Assembly: GCA_964501265.1 (NCBI GenBank)
Contig: CAZCSK010000006.1
Location: 1-64,000 of the forward strand
Origin: CAZCSK01 sp964501265
GTDB lineage: Bacteria; Actinomycetota; CADDZG01; JAHWKV01
DNA: 64,000 nucleotides
Direction: 5' to 3'
Shown: in pieces, positions 27,234 through 35,854 of the stretch
How positions within the stretch are numbered: position 1 is the stretch's first letter
Layout: each line of letters opens with the position of its first letter
The notes under the pieces: generated by a model
Told to the model about the DNA's origin: nothing
The model's input: the letters and a program-made list of their open reading frames with translations, nothing else
Database searches by the model: none
Position numbers and translations under genes: made by a program

Positions 27234-29075
27234 TCAAGTTTGCTGCTTGGAACGGTTTACTGAACGCAGCCGCTTTCGCTGATCCAATTCGCGTTTTCGC
27301 AGCCGGATCTTGCCTGGAGTGATTTCGACAAGTTCATCCGTTTCTATGAACTCCAGGGCGCGTTCCAACGACATAAGGTGCGGCGGTACGAGTCGAAGGG
27401 CCTCGTCGGCGGCGTGAGTGCGAATGTTGGTCTTTTTCTTCTCTTTGGTTGGGTTGACGTTCATATCCTCGGTACGGGCGTTTTCGCCGATGATCATTCC
27501 TTCGTAAACCTCTTCACCAGGCCCAACGAATAGTTCGCCGCGCTCCTGCAGATCGTAAAGGGCGTATGACGTGCTTGCTCCGATTCGGTCGGCGACTAGC
27601 ACGCCCGAAACTCGGTGGGTCACATCCCCCGCCCAAGGTTCGTAACCGGCAAAGATGCTGTGGATGATTGCAGTGCCCCGCGTTTCGGTAAGCATCTCGG
27701 ACCGAAAACCGATTAGTCCGCGAGCAGGGATACGAAACTCAACGCGCACCCACCCGCTTCCGTGGTTGATCATGTTGGTCAAACGCCCCTTACGCAGAGC
27801 CAACGACTGACTTACGACTCCGAAAAACTGCTCGGGCAGATCGAGCACGAGATCCTCCATCGGCTCGTGGATGTGGCCGTCGACAGTCTTAAGGATGACC
27901 TCAGGTTTGGAAACCTCTACTTCGTAGCCCTCGCGCCGCATTGATTCGATGAGAATCGCGAGCTGCAGTTCGCCGCGACCCCGGACTTCGGTCACCTCGG
28001 GAGATTCAGTTGGGAAGATACGAATCGAGACGTTGCCAAGAAGTTCACGGTCCAGACGGTCTTGTAGGTGGCGGCTGGTCACGAACTTACCGTCGCGTCC
28101 GGACAACGGTGAAGTATTGACGCCGAAAGTCATGCGCAGGGTTGGCTCGTCGATCTCCATTACCGGAAGGGCGCGCGGATCGGCGGGATCCGCCACGGTT
28201 TCGCCCACCGTGATGTCCCCTAGGCCAGCGATCGAACAGATGTCGCCCGGCCCGGCGGAGTCAATCTCGTCGTACTCAAGTCCAGTGTGGGCCAGCATCT
28301 TGGTGATGCGGCCCGTCGTAACCGTGCCATCGCGCCGGCAGACGGCGACCGTCTCGCCGGTCTTGACCGATCCATTCCAGACGCGGCCGATCGCGAGGCG
28401 ACCGACATAAGAGTCGGCAGCGAGATTGCTCACGAGAAACTGGAAGGGAACGTCAGGATCGTACGTCGGGGCCGGCGTGACGGTTGAGATGATCTCGAAG
28501 AGGGGCCCCAGATCTGTGCCCGGAATCGAGGGGTCCATGGTGGATGTGCCAAGACGTGCGTTGGTGTAGACGACGGGTAGGTCGATCTGACTCTCACCTG
28601 CATCGAGGTCGATCAACAAGCCGTATATCTCGTCCAGTACTTCTGCGATGCGAGCATCTGGCCGGTCGATCTTGTTGATGACGGGGATGACAGGCAATCC
28701 GCGAGCGAGAGCCTTGCTGAGAACATAGCGGGTCTGCGGAAGAGGCCCTTCGGATGCGTCGACAAGCAGTAGGGCCGAGTCGACCATCTGCAATGTGCGC
28801 TCTACTTCTCCGCCGAAGTCGGCGTGGCCAGGTGTATCGCAGATATTGATCTGGAGTGCTCCGTAGTGAACGGCTGTTTGCTTGGCGAGGATGGTGATGC
28901 CGCGTTCACGCTCTTGATCCATGGAGTCCATGACGCGATCCACGACCTCTTGATTCTCACGGTAGACACCAGACTGGCGAAGCATGGCGTCGACGAGAGT
29001 TGTCTTGCCGTGGTCGACATGGGCAATGATCGCGACGTTGCGTATGTCATCGCGGGTTCGCAATTGGGGGTTCAC
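27234..29075 (-). CDS. typA: Ribosome-associated translational GTPase TypA/BipA
   Basis: This 613-residue EF-G-like GTPase is involved in ribosome assembly and stress adaptation. The G domain shows G1 AHVDHGKTT, G2 region RERGITILAKQ, G3 DTPGHADFGGEV and G4 NKIDRPDAR. A translation-factor domain 2 and the TypA C-terminal module (GLIGFRSEMLTETRGTAI, GEEVYEGMIIGENAR, KEKKKTNIR) follow. Length and domain order are standard. It is a single gene, divergent from the FAD oxidoreductase. Confidence 0.96.
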   Translation of the reverse strand: MNPQLRTRDDIRNVAIIAHVDHGKTTLVDAMLRQSGVYRENQEVVDRVMDSMDQERERGITILAKQTAVHYGALQINICDTPGHADFGGEVERTLQMVDSALLLVDASEGPLPQTRYVLSKALARGLPVIPVINKIDRPDARIAEVLDEIYGLLIDLDAGESQIDLPVVYTNARLGTSTMDPSIPGTDLGPLFEIISTVTPAPTYDPDVPFQFLVSNLAADSYVGRLAIGRVWNGSVKTGETVAVCRRDGTVTTGRITKMLAHTGLEYDEIDSAGPGDICSIAGLGDITVGETVADPADPRALPVMEIDEPTLRMTFGVNTSPLSGRDGKFVTSRHLQDRLDRELLGNVSIRIFPTESPEVTEVRGRGELQLAILIESMRREGYEVEVSKPEVILKTVDGHIHEPMEDLVLDLPEQFFGVVSQSLALRKGRLTNMINHGSGWVRVEFRIPARGLIGFRSEMLTETRGTAIIHSIFAGYEPWAGDVTHRVSGVLVADRIGASTSYALYDLQERGELFVGPGEEVYEGMIIGENARTEDMNVNPTKEKKKTNIRTHAADEALRLVPPHLMSLERALEFIETDELVEITPGKIRLRKRELDQRKRLRSVNRSKQQT

Positions 29076-29113
29076 TTACGCAGAGTAACCGGTTGGCAAT
29101 AAAATGGCCGCAC

Positions 29114-30574
29114 ATGAAAGTGGTCATCATCGGAGGAAGCATCGCCGGATCGGCGGCAGCTTTGGCGTTCTCGCGAAGGGGAGTCGACGTCATTGTGCTC
29201 GAAGCAGACGACACCGAGCTTCCGAGCGATGTGTCGAATGAAGCGTTGTGGCTCCGACCCGGGACGCCTCACGGCCGCCAAGCTCACGCTTTCTTGAGCT
29301 TATTCGTCAAGACTATGCGCGATTTAGCGCCCGATGTTCTAGAAGATATCGAGCACGCGGGAGTAATTGTGCGGGGTCCCGACGAGCTTATCCCGCTGTC
29401 ACTGCGCCGCGAAAAACCGGATGAGATTGACAACGAGTTCGTCGTAATCAACTCTCGCAGGATGCTGGTTGAGACCCTGATGAGGCAAGCCGTGCTGGCG
29501 GAGCCGCGGGTAGATGTTCGCCCCGGCGCTCTAGTAACTGGTCTCGAGGCAAAGAGTCACGACGGCGCGCTGCACGTGACCGGTGTGCTGACCGCTTCTG
29601 GAGAAAGAATTGACGCCGACATCGTCATCGACGCGTCCGGGCGCAAGACGGGCGTGGATTCGTGGGTGGCGGCGATGAGTGCACGACCCGCGACACTCGT
29701 AGCGGAGTCGACTCACCAGCTTTACTATACGCGGCACTATCGTCTACGCAGCAAGATAGATCTCCCGCCACTGAACAGCGGATTCGTCACTGGAACGGGG
29801 TTTCCTTGGTTCGACTCCCTCATGTTTCCGGGAGACAACGGAATCGCCCAAGTCGTAGTGGGATCGCTTCCTCAAGACCGGCCCATGAAGGACGTGAGGC
29901 ATGCGGCAGTGTTCCAGGCGGTTGCGCAGATGGCGCCGGCAGTGGCCCCGTGGGTGGACCCGGAACTTTCCGTGCCGATAACAGACGTCGGCGCGATCGG
30001 AAACTTGGACAACTACGTTCGGCGTCTGGTCGTTGATGGCGAGCCAGTGGCCACGGGGATACACCTAATCGGTGACGCGGCGTCGATCACGAACCCACAA
30101 TTCGGACGAGGCGTCTCCCACGCCGTGGGGCACTCCTTCGCGGTGGCAAAGATAGTTTTGGGCATGCCTGACGACCCCAAAGGGCAGGCTCTGGCTGTTG
30201 ATGAAGAGGTCCAGCGGATGCTCATTCCGAGTTTCGAGAACGCGATTCAGCTGGACCGCGCCCGGACCGTCGCGTGGCAAGCGGGGATGCGCGGAGAGAC
30301 CCCTCCCGCTCCTTTGGTGGACGATGAACCATTTACTCAGACGCAGGCGCTCATCGCGTCCATGCGAGAAGGAGTCGTGTACCGGGCGATGTTCCGGTGC
30401 TCTATGTTGCTAGACCCGCCGGGGTCGTGGAGAAAAGACGACGCAGTCGTTGCTCGCATCATGGAAATGCCGAAAGATATGGGTGGGGACGGTGAGCCGG
30501 AGACTAACGGAGGGCCAAAGCTCCCGTCGCGAGAAGAGGTACTGGCCGCTATGTCGGCCGCCCAGCGGTTATGA
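29114..30574 (+). CDS. FAD-dependent oxidoreductase (aromatic monooxygenase-like)
   Basis: This protein of about 486 residues starts at ATG 29114 (MKVVIIGGSIAGSAAALAFS). It has the dinucleotide-binding GxGxxG-type motif, a second FAD motif around HLIGDAASITNPQFGRGVSHA and a DASGRKT segment. That is the pattern of p-hydroxybenzoate-hydroxylase/squalene-epoxidase-like flavoproteins. The substrate is unknown. An in-frame ATG at 29093 is possible but would add seven residues before the Rossmann strand. It is divergent from typA and the last plus-strand gene before the accessory region. Confidence 0.75.
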   Translation: MKVVIIGGSIAGSAAALAFSRRGVDVIVLEADDTELPSDVSNEALWLRPGTPHGRQAHAFLSLFVKTMRDLAPDVLEDIEHAGVIVRGPDELIPLSLRREKPDEIDNEFVVINSRRMLVETLMRQAVLAEPRVDVRPGALVTGLEAKSHDGALHVTGVLTASGERIDADIVIDASGRKTGVDSWVAAMSARPATLVAESTHQLYYTRHYRLRSKIDLPPLNSGFVTGTGFPWFDSLMFPGDNGIAQVVVGSLPQDRPMKDVRHAAVFQAVAQMAPAVAPWVDPELSVPITDVGAIGNLDNYVRRLVVDGEPVATGIHLIGDAASITNPQFGRGVSHAVGHSFAVAKIVLGMPDDPKGQALAVDEEVQRMLIPSFENAIQLDRARTVAWQAGMRGETPPAPLVDDEPFTQTQALIASMREGVVYRAMFRCSMLLDPPGSWRKDDAVVARIMEMPKDMGGDGEPETNGGPKLPSREEVLAAMSAAQRL

Positions 30575-30659
30575 GCGGTCGGCGACTTGAAGGTCAGCAT
30601 CGATCGGTAGATCTCTGAGAATGTGAATCCGTGATTGCGGAAGGCTTCAGCCAATGCCT

Positions 30660-31007
30660 TTAAAGAACGAGAGCCTGAAGATCATCTAACGACGTAGTGC
30701 GGTCCGAGAGGAACGCGTAGACCGCATCCATGATCGCAGAGGCTCCAGGAGGAGCCTCCCAAGTCAATTCTCCGACGCCGAGGTGAGAGCCGAAAAAGGC
30801 GCAGCATTGCTTCTCCGCTAGGGAGAACTCCTCAAAGATATTGCCCGAGTCCGGCGGAAAGGAAAGTAGTACTCCATCCTCAGTTCGCTCGACGCCTGTC
30901 TGTACGTCTCGCATCTGCTCCAACAGGTGCTGTCGGCCCGCCTTCTGATGGGATTCGATAGTGCAAGCGATGGGTACCCGTGCATCGAAAAGCGACAACT
31001 CTCTCAC
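30660..31007 (-). CDS. Small conserved-looking protein of unknown function
   Basis: This 115-residue protein has a pattern ERTEDGVLLSFPPD, FEEFSLAEKQCCAFFG and LTWEAPPGASAIMDAVYAFL. The FSLAEKQCC(A/P)F segment and the closing strand-helix resemble short actinobacterial proteins often found beside metal-responsive MerR genes. I cannot name a function. The paired cysteines (residues about 74-75) might bind metal. It lies downstream of the AbiEii-like gene on the same strand after 39 bases and could share its transcript. Confidence 0.5.
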   Translation of the reverse strand: MRELSLFDARVPIACTIESHQKAGRQHLLEQMRDVQTGVERTEDGVLLSFPPDSGNIFEEFSLAEKQCCAFFGSHLGVGELTWEAPPGASAIMDAVYAFLSDRTTSLDDLQALVL

Positions 31008-31046
31008 CTGGTCAGCGTACCAATGTTTTGCCCAGGAGCAATGCCC

Positions 31047-31700
31047 TTAGGCAGGGCAGACAAGCTCATCGCGCCAAAGAGCAAAGAACGCCTGAAGATC
31101 GGCGAGAACGGCCTCGTCCACTGCGAACTCCTCGCGATCGAGACGTCTGATGGTTTCCAGCATCTGGGCGAACACTCCCTCTTCGAAGCCGGGATCCTTC
31201 TGCTTCGCGAGCTCGAGCAAACGATCTTTGCCGAATCGCTGGGCGAGCGAGAAGACATCGACGAAATCCCGTCCGACGGCACGCGAGAAGAGTGCGAGCA
31301 CCTTGTCCGCCGCAAGCTCCTCGGGAGCGACCGTCGGGCCAAGGGGTCCGGGTGCGACGAACATCAAACGCGAGTCCTGCGCCAGATCGACCTGGCATCG
31401 CTCTCCATCACCCGAGACAACGAGCCGGACGAACGTGGGCGTCACCTGCTGACGCTCGACAGTAAGATCCTCACTGACGAGCAAAACTTCGATCGAATCA
31501 AGCAAGCCCTCTATACCGGCGGAGGTCGTGAAGAAGTCGAGATCGGTGGTCCCGCGATCAACCAATCCCATGGATATGAGAGCGGCACCGCCGGCGAGTG
31601 CGAGATCCGGATCGGAGCTCCGCTCCAGGACGATGCGGGCCACGCGCCGCTGCAGCTCGGTCAGCACGCGAGGTCGAGGGCGCGTCGCCGGTGCATCCAT
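31047..31700 (-). CDS. Nucleotidyltransferase toxin, AbiEii-like
   Basis: This protein of 206-217 residues contains LALAGGAALISMGLVDRGTTDLDFF, with the GG...S and DxDFF signature of the AbiEii/DNA polymerase beta-type nucleotidyltransferases. LAADKVLALFSRAVGRDFVDVF follows, also typical (PAEL.ADKL...RDL.D). Such proteins act as toxins of type IV/II toxin-antitoxin or phage-defence pairs by modifying tRNA or other targets. The frame overlaps the upstream gene by 40 bases from ATG 31700. An alternative GTG at 31667 overlaps the upstream stop by only a few bases and may be the true start. Confidence 0.72.
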   Translation of the reverse strand: MDAPATRPRPRVLTELQRRVARIVLERSSDPDLALAGGAALISMGLVDRGTTDLDFFTTSAGIEGLLDSIEVLLVSEDLTVERQQVTPTFVRLVVSGDGERCQVDLAQDSRLMFVAPGPLGPTVAPEELAADKVLALFSRAVGRDFVDVFSLAQRFGKDRLLELAKQKDPGFEEGVFAQMLETIRRLDREEFAVDEAVLADLQAFFALWRDELVCPA

Positions 31701-32380
31701 TCGGCCCAGGCGCGCCGCACGCGGGGAGGTAGGACAAGTTCATGCCAGTCCGCGACGAGGATGTCCACGTCGATGAACCTCCGGACATCGTCCTCCAGCC
31801 CCTCGCTAAGCACCTGCTCGTACACCAGCCGCCGTTGGCGAGGGTTGCCAAGGTCGTAAGAGCGCGCAGGGTGACTCCATCGCACATGGAGCGGCAGCTC
31901 GATGACACCCGATGCTTTTTCGATCGACGGGTCGTCCACGTCGTCGGGGATGGCGACAGGACGGCTCAAGTGCGCCGACTGGGGAGGCGAGACAGCGCGG
32001 CTGCGAGCCGTCCGGCGCCAGCGTTCGAGGGCAAACGCTAGGGGCACCGAGGTACCGAGCCCGGCTGCAGCGGCGGCGCTCTCAGCGACGTCGGTTAGCA
32101 GCCGCACACGCTCAGCCGAAGTGAGATAGGACGCTCCGGGCACGGCCCGAGACACCCACCGGCTCAGGCTAGGCGCCGCTGCAAGGTCCGATGCAGCTTC
32201 CAGAATGATCCTGGCCAGAGTGGCCAGACCGTCGCGCATGGCCTCGGCCCGCGGACCTGTGGTGAGGACGAGATTCGGCCCGTCACGGCGGGTGAGGCGG
32301 ACGTCGCCTTTGTCGAGCGTGCGCAGGACATCACCCGAGTGTCGGAGGAACCAGCTCAGGGTAGAGTCCTCGCTCGCCAT
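31661..32380 (-). CDS. Putative antitoxin partner with N-terminal Phd/AbrB-like segment
   Basis: This 239-residue protein begins with a segment (DVLRTLDKGDVRLTRRDGPNLVLTTG, about residues 17-42) that looks like the short DNA-binding fold of Phd/YefM-type antitoxins. A long C-terminal region of unknown fold follows. It precedes and overlaps the AbiEii-like toxin, the usual antitoxin-first order. A likely TATAAT -10 box lies 7 bases upstream of its ATG and overlaps an inverted repeat, consistent with self-repression and a leaderless message. The antitoxin role is inferred from context and this N-terminal pattern. Confidence 0.6.
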   Translation of the reverse strand: MASEDSTLSWFLRHSGDVLRTLDKGDVRLTRRDGPNLVLTTGPRAEAMRDGLATLARIILEAASDLAAAPSLSRWVSRAVPGASYLTSAERVRLLTDVAESAAAAAGLGTSVPLAFALERWRRTARSRAVSPPQSAHLSRPVAIPDDVDDPSIEKASGVIELPLHVRWSHPARSYDLGNPRQRRLVYEQVLSEGLEDDVRRFIDVDILVADWHELVLPPRVRRAWAEWMHRRRALDLAC

Positions 32381-32387
32381 ATCTGCA

Positions 32388-32408
32388 ATTATACATGGAA
32401 ATGTACAT
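32388..32408 (-). promoter_or_regulatory. Promoter -10 and operator of the toxin-antitoxin pair
   Basis: On the minus strand TATAAT occupies 32393-32388, with the antitoxin ATG at 32380, so the transcript would be leaderless or nearly so. An inverted repeat TACAT (32392-32396) / ATGTA (32401-32405), extended by the self-complementary ATGTACAT at 32401-32408, overlaps the -10 box. It is a natural site for autorepression. Confidence 0.5.
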
Positions 32409-32543
32409 GATTACTGCTGACAACCCATCTCGCCAGCGCAGGCCGAGGCTCTTCTTTGCGGTTGTGCTCAAAGATCGGATCGATCCCAAACTGCACGGGC
32501 GACTTTCAAAAAAGCCACGCGCTTGTTTCGCCTCCCCCTCGTT

Positions 32544-33101
32544 CTACGACCCCAGCACCTGCTGCTCGTCCTGCTTGTTCCGCTGCAACGCGCTGCGCTG
32601 CTCTCGTTGCTTTCGCCACCCGTACCTGGTTAAGCCCTGCGGCTTGTACAGATTGAGCACCAAGATCACGACCAACACCACCGCGCCGCCAACGGAGTGG
32701 ACCAATGTGCTCCCTAGCGCTCGCAGGTCGTCAAGTGACGTTGTCGGGTCAGCTGAGATGCCTGCGAGGTGGCGGATGGTTTGCGTTTCCACGAGCAAGA
32801 CGACGGTGGCGATGATAGTCATGAGGAGGGAGATTAGGACCCAATAATGCCGGAACAAGCCCCACTTAGTCCCCAGTGACATGAGGATTCCGGTGATCAG
32901 CGACGCCAAGGCAAAGGGGACGATGACGTTGCGGGCGATCAATTCCATCCCGAGGTAGACCGCACGTAACGTCTGAGCGTCGTCGCTGATTGCAGCGGCA
33001 ACGTCGAGTGAAATATAGGCGGCGACCGCGCCAATCCAGCCCACCGAGACAGTTAGATGCGCGGCGAGTGCGAACCTGCGGAGGCTTGGCGACATGGTCA
33101 T
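32544..33101 (-). CDS. Four-helix membrane protein (DUF2269-like)
   Basis: This protein of about 185 residues starts at ATG 33101 (MTMSPSLRRFALAAHLTVSVGW). It has four predicted membrane helices (about residues 10-30, 48-70, 80-102, 138-158) with a polar, Gln/Lys-rich C-terminus. The overall look is of small DUF2269-type integral membrane proteins, which are found near redox or copper genes. It follows the cupredoxin gene after 28 bases on the same strand. A frame extending to 33275 overlaps the cupredoxin and is not used. Confidence 0.65.
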   Translation of the reverse strand: MTMSPSLRRFALAAHLTVSVGWIGAVAAYISLDVAAAISDDAQTLRAVYLGMELIARNVIVPFALASLITGILMSLGTKWGLFRHYWVLISLLMTIIATVVLLVETQTIRHLAGISADPTTSLDDLRALGSTLVHSVGGAVVLVVILVLNLYKPQGLTRYGWRKQREQRSALQRNKQDEQQVLGS

Positions 33102-33129
33102 GGCGGTGTAACTCGGTGGGAAACCTGCA

Positions 33130-33753
33130 TCAGGTAATCGTGATCTGGCCGCGCATTCCTGCCTCATAGTGACCTTGAATGTGGCAGGCGTACTCGAGCG
33201 TCCCGGTCTCACCAAACCGCCATGTGAGCTGCTTTGTCTCCCCGGGCTGCAGCGTGATGCTGTTTGGAAAGCCATGGGCCGCTCCCGAGGGGATATGGGC
33301 CATCGCCTCGGCGTGTTCTCGCTGCATCGCGGCGTCTCCGAGCGTGAATTCGTGCACGGTCTGGCCGGAGTTGGTCACCACGAACGCGACCGTCTCTCCC
33401 GCCGACACCTTCATCCTGCTCGGCTCGAACGTCATTGTGTCGAGGGAACTGACCTCGACCGTGCGGGCGGCCGCTTCCGTCTTAGCGGGCCCCCCAACAG
33501 CGTTGGGCTCTTGCTTACCGACGGAGGGTGATGTTGGACCACCAGCGCCACCCATGTGGCGACCAGGGCCGTGGCGACCCCCGGGGCCAAGTTGGCCGGT
33601 AAGGAGCCCGATGACAATAATCACGATCAGGACGATTGCGATGAGCCCGAATACCTTCACCCAGCGCGGCATGCCGGGCTTCGATCCGCCCCCCGACGTT
33701 CCGCCGGTATCGTCCTCGGTATTCGTCTCGGCGATGTTGGATTGGTCAGTCAA
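33130..33753 (-). CDS. Membrane-anchored cupredoxin
   Basis: This protein of about 207 residues has a short cytoplasmic N-terminus, one membrane segment (VFGLIAIVLIVIIVIGLL) and a Gly/His-rich stretch. A plastocyanin-like domain follows with METHIONINE- and histidine-containing copper site elements: TVHEFTLGD, then LEYACHIQGHYEAGM supplying Cys, His and Met ligands. It is predicted to be extracytoplasmic, a copper-binding electron carrier or copper chaperone. I prefer TTG 33753 (preceded by GGGAGG) over TTG 33819, because the longer version would translate through the palindromic operator. Confidence 0.8.
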   Translation of the reverse strand: MTDQSNIAETNTEDDTGGTSGGGSKPGMPRWVKVFGLIAIVLIVIIVIGLLTGQLGPGGRHGPGRHMGGAGGPTSPSVGKQEPNAVGGPAKTEAAARTVEVSSLDTMTFEPSRMKVSAGETVAFVVTNSGQTVHEFTLGDAAMQREHAEAMAHIPSGAAHGFPNSITLQPGETKQLTWRFGETGTLEYACHIQGHYEAGMRGQITIT

Positions 33754-33801
33754 GAGCGGATCCTCCCGTGTCTTAAGTCGCGTTGCCCGAAACTTTACAA
33801 T

Positions 33802-33816
33802 ACAGAGTGTCTCTGT
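33802..33816. promoter_or_regulatory. 15-base palindrome, candidate TetR operator
   Basis: ACAGAG-TGT-CTCTGT is a perfect inverted repeat with six-base arms. It is centred in the divergent gap between the cupredoxin and tetR genes. TetR-family repressors commonly bind such a site and repress both directions. It overlaps a TTGACA hexamer on the minus strand (33819-33814). Confidence 0.6.
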
Positions 33817-33847
33817 CAAATCAGAGCGACGCTAGGCCGTCGCTGCG

Positions 33848-33853
33848 TATAAT
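33848..33853 (+). promoter_or_regulatory. -10 box of the tetR promoter
   Basis: A perfect TATAAT lies six bases before the GTG start of tetR (33860), implying transcription starts at or next to the start codon, i.e. a leaderless message. No convincing -35 hexamer is seen at the expected distance. Confidence 0.5.
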
Positions 33854-33859
33854 TAGAAC

Positions 33860-34444
33860 GTGCCGACGATCTGGAACAAAACCATCGAGGCCCACAGACG
33901 CGAGGTGCGCGATGCGATCCTGCACACCACCGCGGCGTTGGTGGCGCAACACGGGTTGACCTCAGTGACTATGTCGCAGATCGCCGAGAATACGGGAATA
34001 GGCAGGGCGACCCTCTACAAATACTTCCCCGGCGTTGAGGAGATCCTGCTCGCGTGGCACGAGGAACAGATAAACCGACACCTTCTATACCTGACCGAGG
34101 TCAGGGATGGAATTGAGGATCCGGCCCTAAGGCTAGAGGCAGTCTTGGAGGCATATGCCCTCATCTCCCACGAATCTCACGGACACAGAGACACAGAGCT
34201 GGGGGCCTTCCTGCACCGCGACCGACACCTTGTTAGTGCCCAGCACGAACTCCACGCCTTGGTTCGCGATTTGCTGTCGCGGGCCGCGGAAGTAGGCGCC
34301 GTTAGAACTGACGTCTCGACTGAGGAGCTTGCGAACTACTGCCTGCATGCGCTCTCGGCATCGGGCGGCCTACGGTCCAAGGCTGCCGTCCACAGGCTGG
34401 TGTCGGTCACGGTCGCCGGGCTAGACCCCAGGCCTGGATCCTGA
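33860..34444 (+). CDS. TetR-family transcriptional regulator
   Basis: This 194-residue regulator has the N-terminal TetR DNA-binding domain: REVRDAILHTTAALVAQHGLTSVTMSQIAENTGIGRATLYKYFPGVEEIL, with the helix-turn-helix at about residues 30-52. The C-terminal ligand-binding half is divergent. It is transcribed away from the cupredoxin/membrane pair, with a 15-base palindrome between, so it probably represses those genes and itself. The inducer is unknown; copper or a small organic compound are possibilities. Confidence 0.88.
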   Translation: MPTIWNKTIEAHRREVRDAILHTTAALVAQHGLTSVTMSQIAENTGIGRATLYKYFPGVEEILLAWHEEQINRHLLYLTEVRDGIEDPALRLEAVLEAYALISHESHGHRDTELGAFLHRDRHLVSAQHELHALVRDLLSRAAEVGAVRTDVSTEELANYCLHALSASGGLRSKAAVHRLVSVTVAGLDPRPGS

Positions 34445-34807
34445 TCTTTACGCTCCAATGCTAGCGTGATGACCTGCCCAAGTGCGCAGGTCTTGACGAA
34501 AGTGATTTGTTCGACTCCTGCGAGTTTGTGGAGTCCCACCTCCCGTGCCGCAGAATGGCTCCGGGACTTCACACTTATCACCTATGTTGCCGCGACATCA
34601 CATTTGTGCACCCAACTTGTCACAATACGAACAAATCGCAGACGCTTGAAGGCGAGCCGTTTGGACTGATGAAACCGCACAGCAAGGGCCGTCGAAACGG
34701 ATACTTTAAGAGTTGAGAATCTGGATCTAGGGGGGGCCAACTCATCGGATTCATGCGTTTCTCCCCTTCAAGACTCCCACGGTATCGGGGGACTACGCCT
34801 GCGGCTC

Positions 34808-34839
34808 CACGAGGAAGGCTGCGCACGAGGAAGGCTGCG
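34808..34839. repeat. Tandem duplication, 16-base unit
   Basis: The unit cacgaggaaggctgcg is present twice in direct succession (34808-34823 and 34824-34839) without mismatch. It lies in the gap between tetR and the orphan HTH gene. Confidence 0.85.
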
Positions 34840-34846
34840 CGTCACG

Positions 34847-34870
34847 CCAACATCACACCAACGTCACACC
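34847..34870. repeat. Tandem duplication, 11-base unit
   Basis: ccaacatcaca is followed directly by ccaacgtcaca (one mismatch), just 3' of the 16-base tandem repeat. Confidence 0.75.
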
Positions 34871-34891
34871 TCGCGCCCATCCGCGCCTAGC

Positions 34892-35854
34892 TTAAAAGAG
34901 TTCATAAGGCTTGTCCGCCTCGAGGTCCATTCCGAAGATTCGCTTTCCCTCCTTGCTGATTCCGGTCTTCAGGTCGCGCCTTTCCAGCCAGAAAGAGACG
35001 TCTTTAGCAGAAACGCCCTTCTTTACTGACCAGCACCGCCAGGGGGGTTCGTGGAGCCCGTGGGAGTCGAATACTTCTTGAAAAATCTCTGGCATCCGGT
35101 CGCCAGCCTGCCATGCCTCTAGGCGATATTGGGGCACGACAATCACTGGCTTCGTCGATTTCAGAAAGGGGGCTACGTCCACTGCCGGCGGGAACTTGCC
35201 TTGCCGATACCAGAGATAGACCGTGTTGCGCGCCTTTCCTAGGATCTCTCCGGCCTCCTTCAGCGAGAGGTTGTCCGGATCGCCTAGCGGTCGATATTTC
35301 GGTCGCTGCAATTCAGGAGCCTCCGCAGTGGGTGGGTCTTCCTCGGGCTTCGGATCGTTGGGGCGCACGCGAGGGATGCCACGGGTCCACACGTCGATGA
35401 ACAAGTCGCCCAGGCGGACGCGCTCGCGTACCTGCCTGCAGAGAAGCCCGATTTGATCGAGTGCCTGATCAGTCAGAGCTTTCGTTCGAGGATCTTTGAT
35501 CTGTCCAGATTTGGCGGCGCGCGCCAATGCTTCAGCCTCCTCCACGGTTAGGTGAACATCGAGGCCCTCATTCGCCACCGCTTCTCCGAGCATCTCGGAA
35601 GTCTGGAACTCAACCTGTGGGTTCTTGCGGCGCAAGATCCATCGGTAGCCGGTATTGCGATTCGTGATGACTGCGGTCTCCGCGTCGGTGGTCGGTTCTC
35701 CTTCTTCTCCCCACTCTGACGTTTCTCTCCAGACCCCATTGATCCTCAATCGGGCCCACCATAGCGAGTCTTCGAGTGTCTGCGAGTTACGGGCCGACTC
35801 CGAAGAGTCGGGGAACTCGACCCTGTAAGGGAACTTCTTGTAAGTGTCTGTCAT
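34892..35854 (-). CDS. Unrecognised protein with a helix-turn-helix segment
   Basis: This 320-residue protein has an N-terminal half of unknown fold rich in Trp, Arg and Glu (WWARLRINGVWRETSEWG). A proline-rich linker (about residues 165-190) follows, then a clear HTH: DNLSLKEAGEILGKARNTVYLWYRQGKFP (about residues 193-222). This resembles the AlpA/excisionase or MerR-like DNA-binding helix pair used by mobile elements. It is isolated between two gene-poor gaps of about 450 and 570 bases, next to a transposase region. It may regulate or belong to a mobile element; no function can be assigned. Confidence 0.6.
   Translation of the reverse strand: MTDTYKKFPYRVEFPDSSESARNSQTLEDSLWWARLRINGVWRETSEWGEEGEPTTDAETAVITNRNTGYRWILRRKNPQVEFQTSEMLGEAVANEGLDVHLTVEEAEALARAAKSGQIKDPRTKALTDQALDQIGLLCRQVRERVRLGDLFIDVWTRGIPRVRPNDPKPEEDPPTAEAPELQRPKYRPLGDPDNLSLKEAGEILGKARNTVYLWYRQGKFPPAVDVAPFLKSTKPVIVVPQYRLEAWQAGDRMPEIFQEVFDSHGLHEPPWRCWSVKKGVSAKDVSFWLERRDLKTGISKEGKRIFGMDLEADKPYELF

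Larger units (their letters stand above)
34445..34891. other. Intergenic stretch with short tandem repeats
   Basis: No convincing gene is seen; the short open frames lack codon bias or recognisable motifs. It contains two short tandem repeats (34808-34839 and 34847-34870). The 13 bases ccgcgacatcaca (about 34580-34592) match the outer end of the IS481-type element at 38191-38203. Confidence 0.5.

Noticed and set aside
30575..30659. Minus-strand reading LAEAFRNHGFTFSEIYRSML as a gene remnant
   Set aside because: It looks protein-like, but only about 30 codons lie outside the FAD oxidoreductase and no start or family could be fixed; chance is possible.
34466..34716. Two short plus-strand open frames after tetR
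   Set aside because: They have no ribosome-binding site, unusual composition and no motif; treated as noncoding.
34808..34870. CRISPR-like short repeats
   Set aside because: Each unit occurs only twice, directly adjacent, without spacers; simple tandem duplications.
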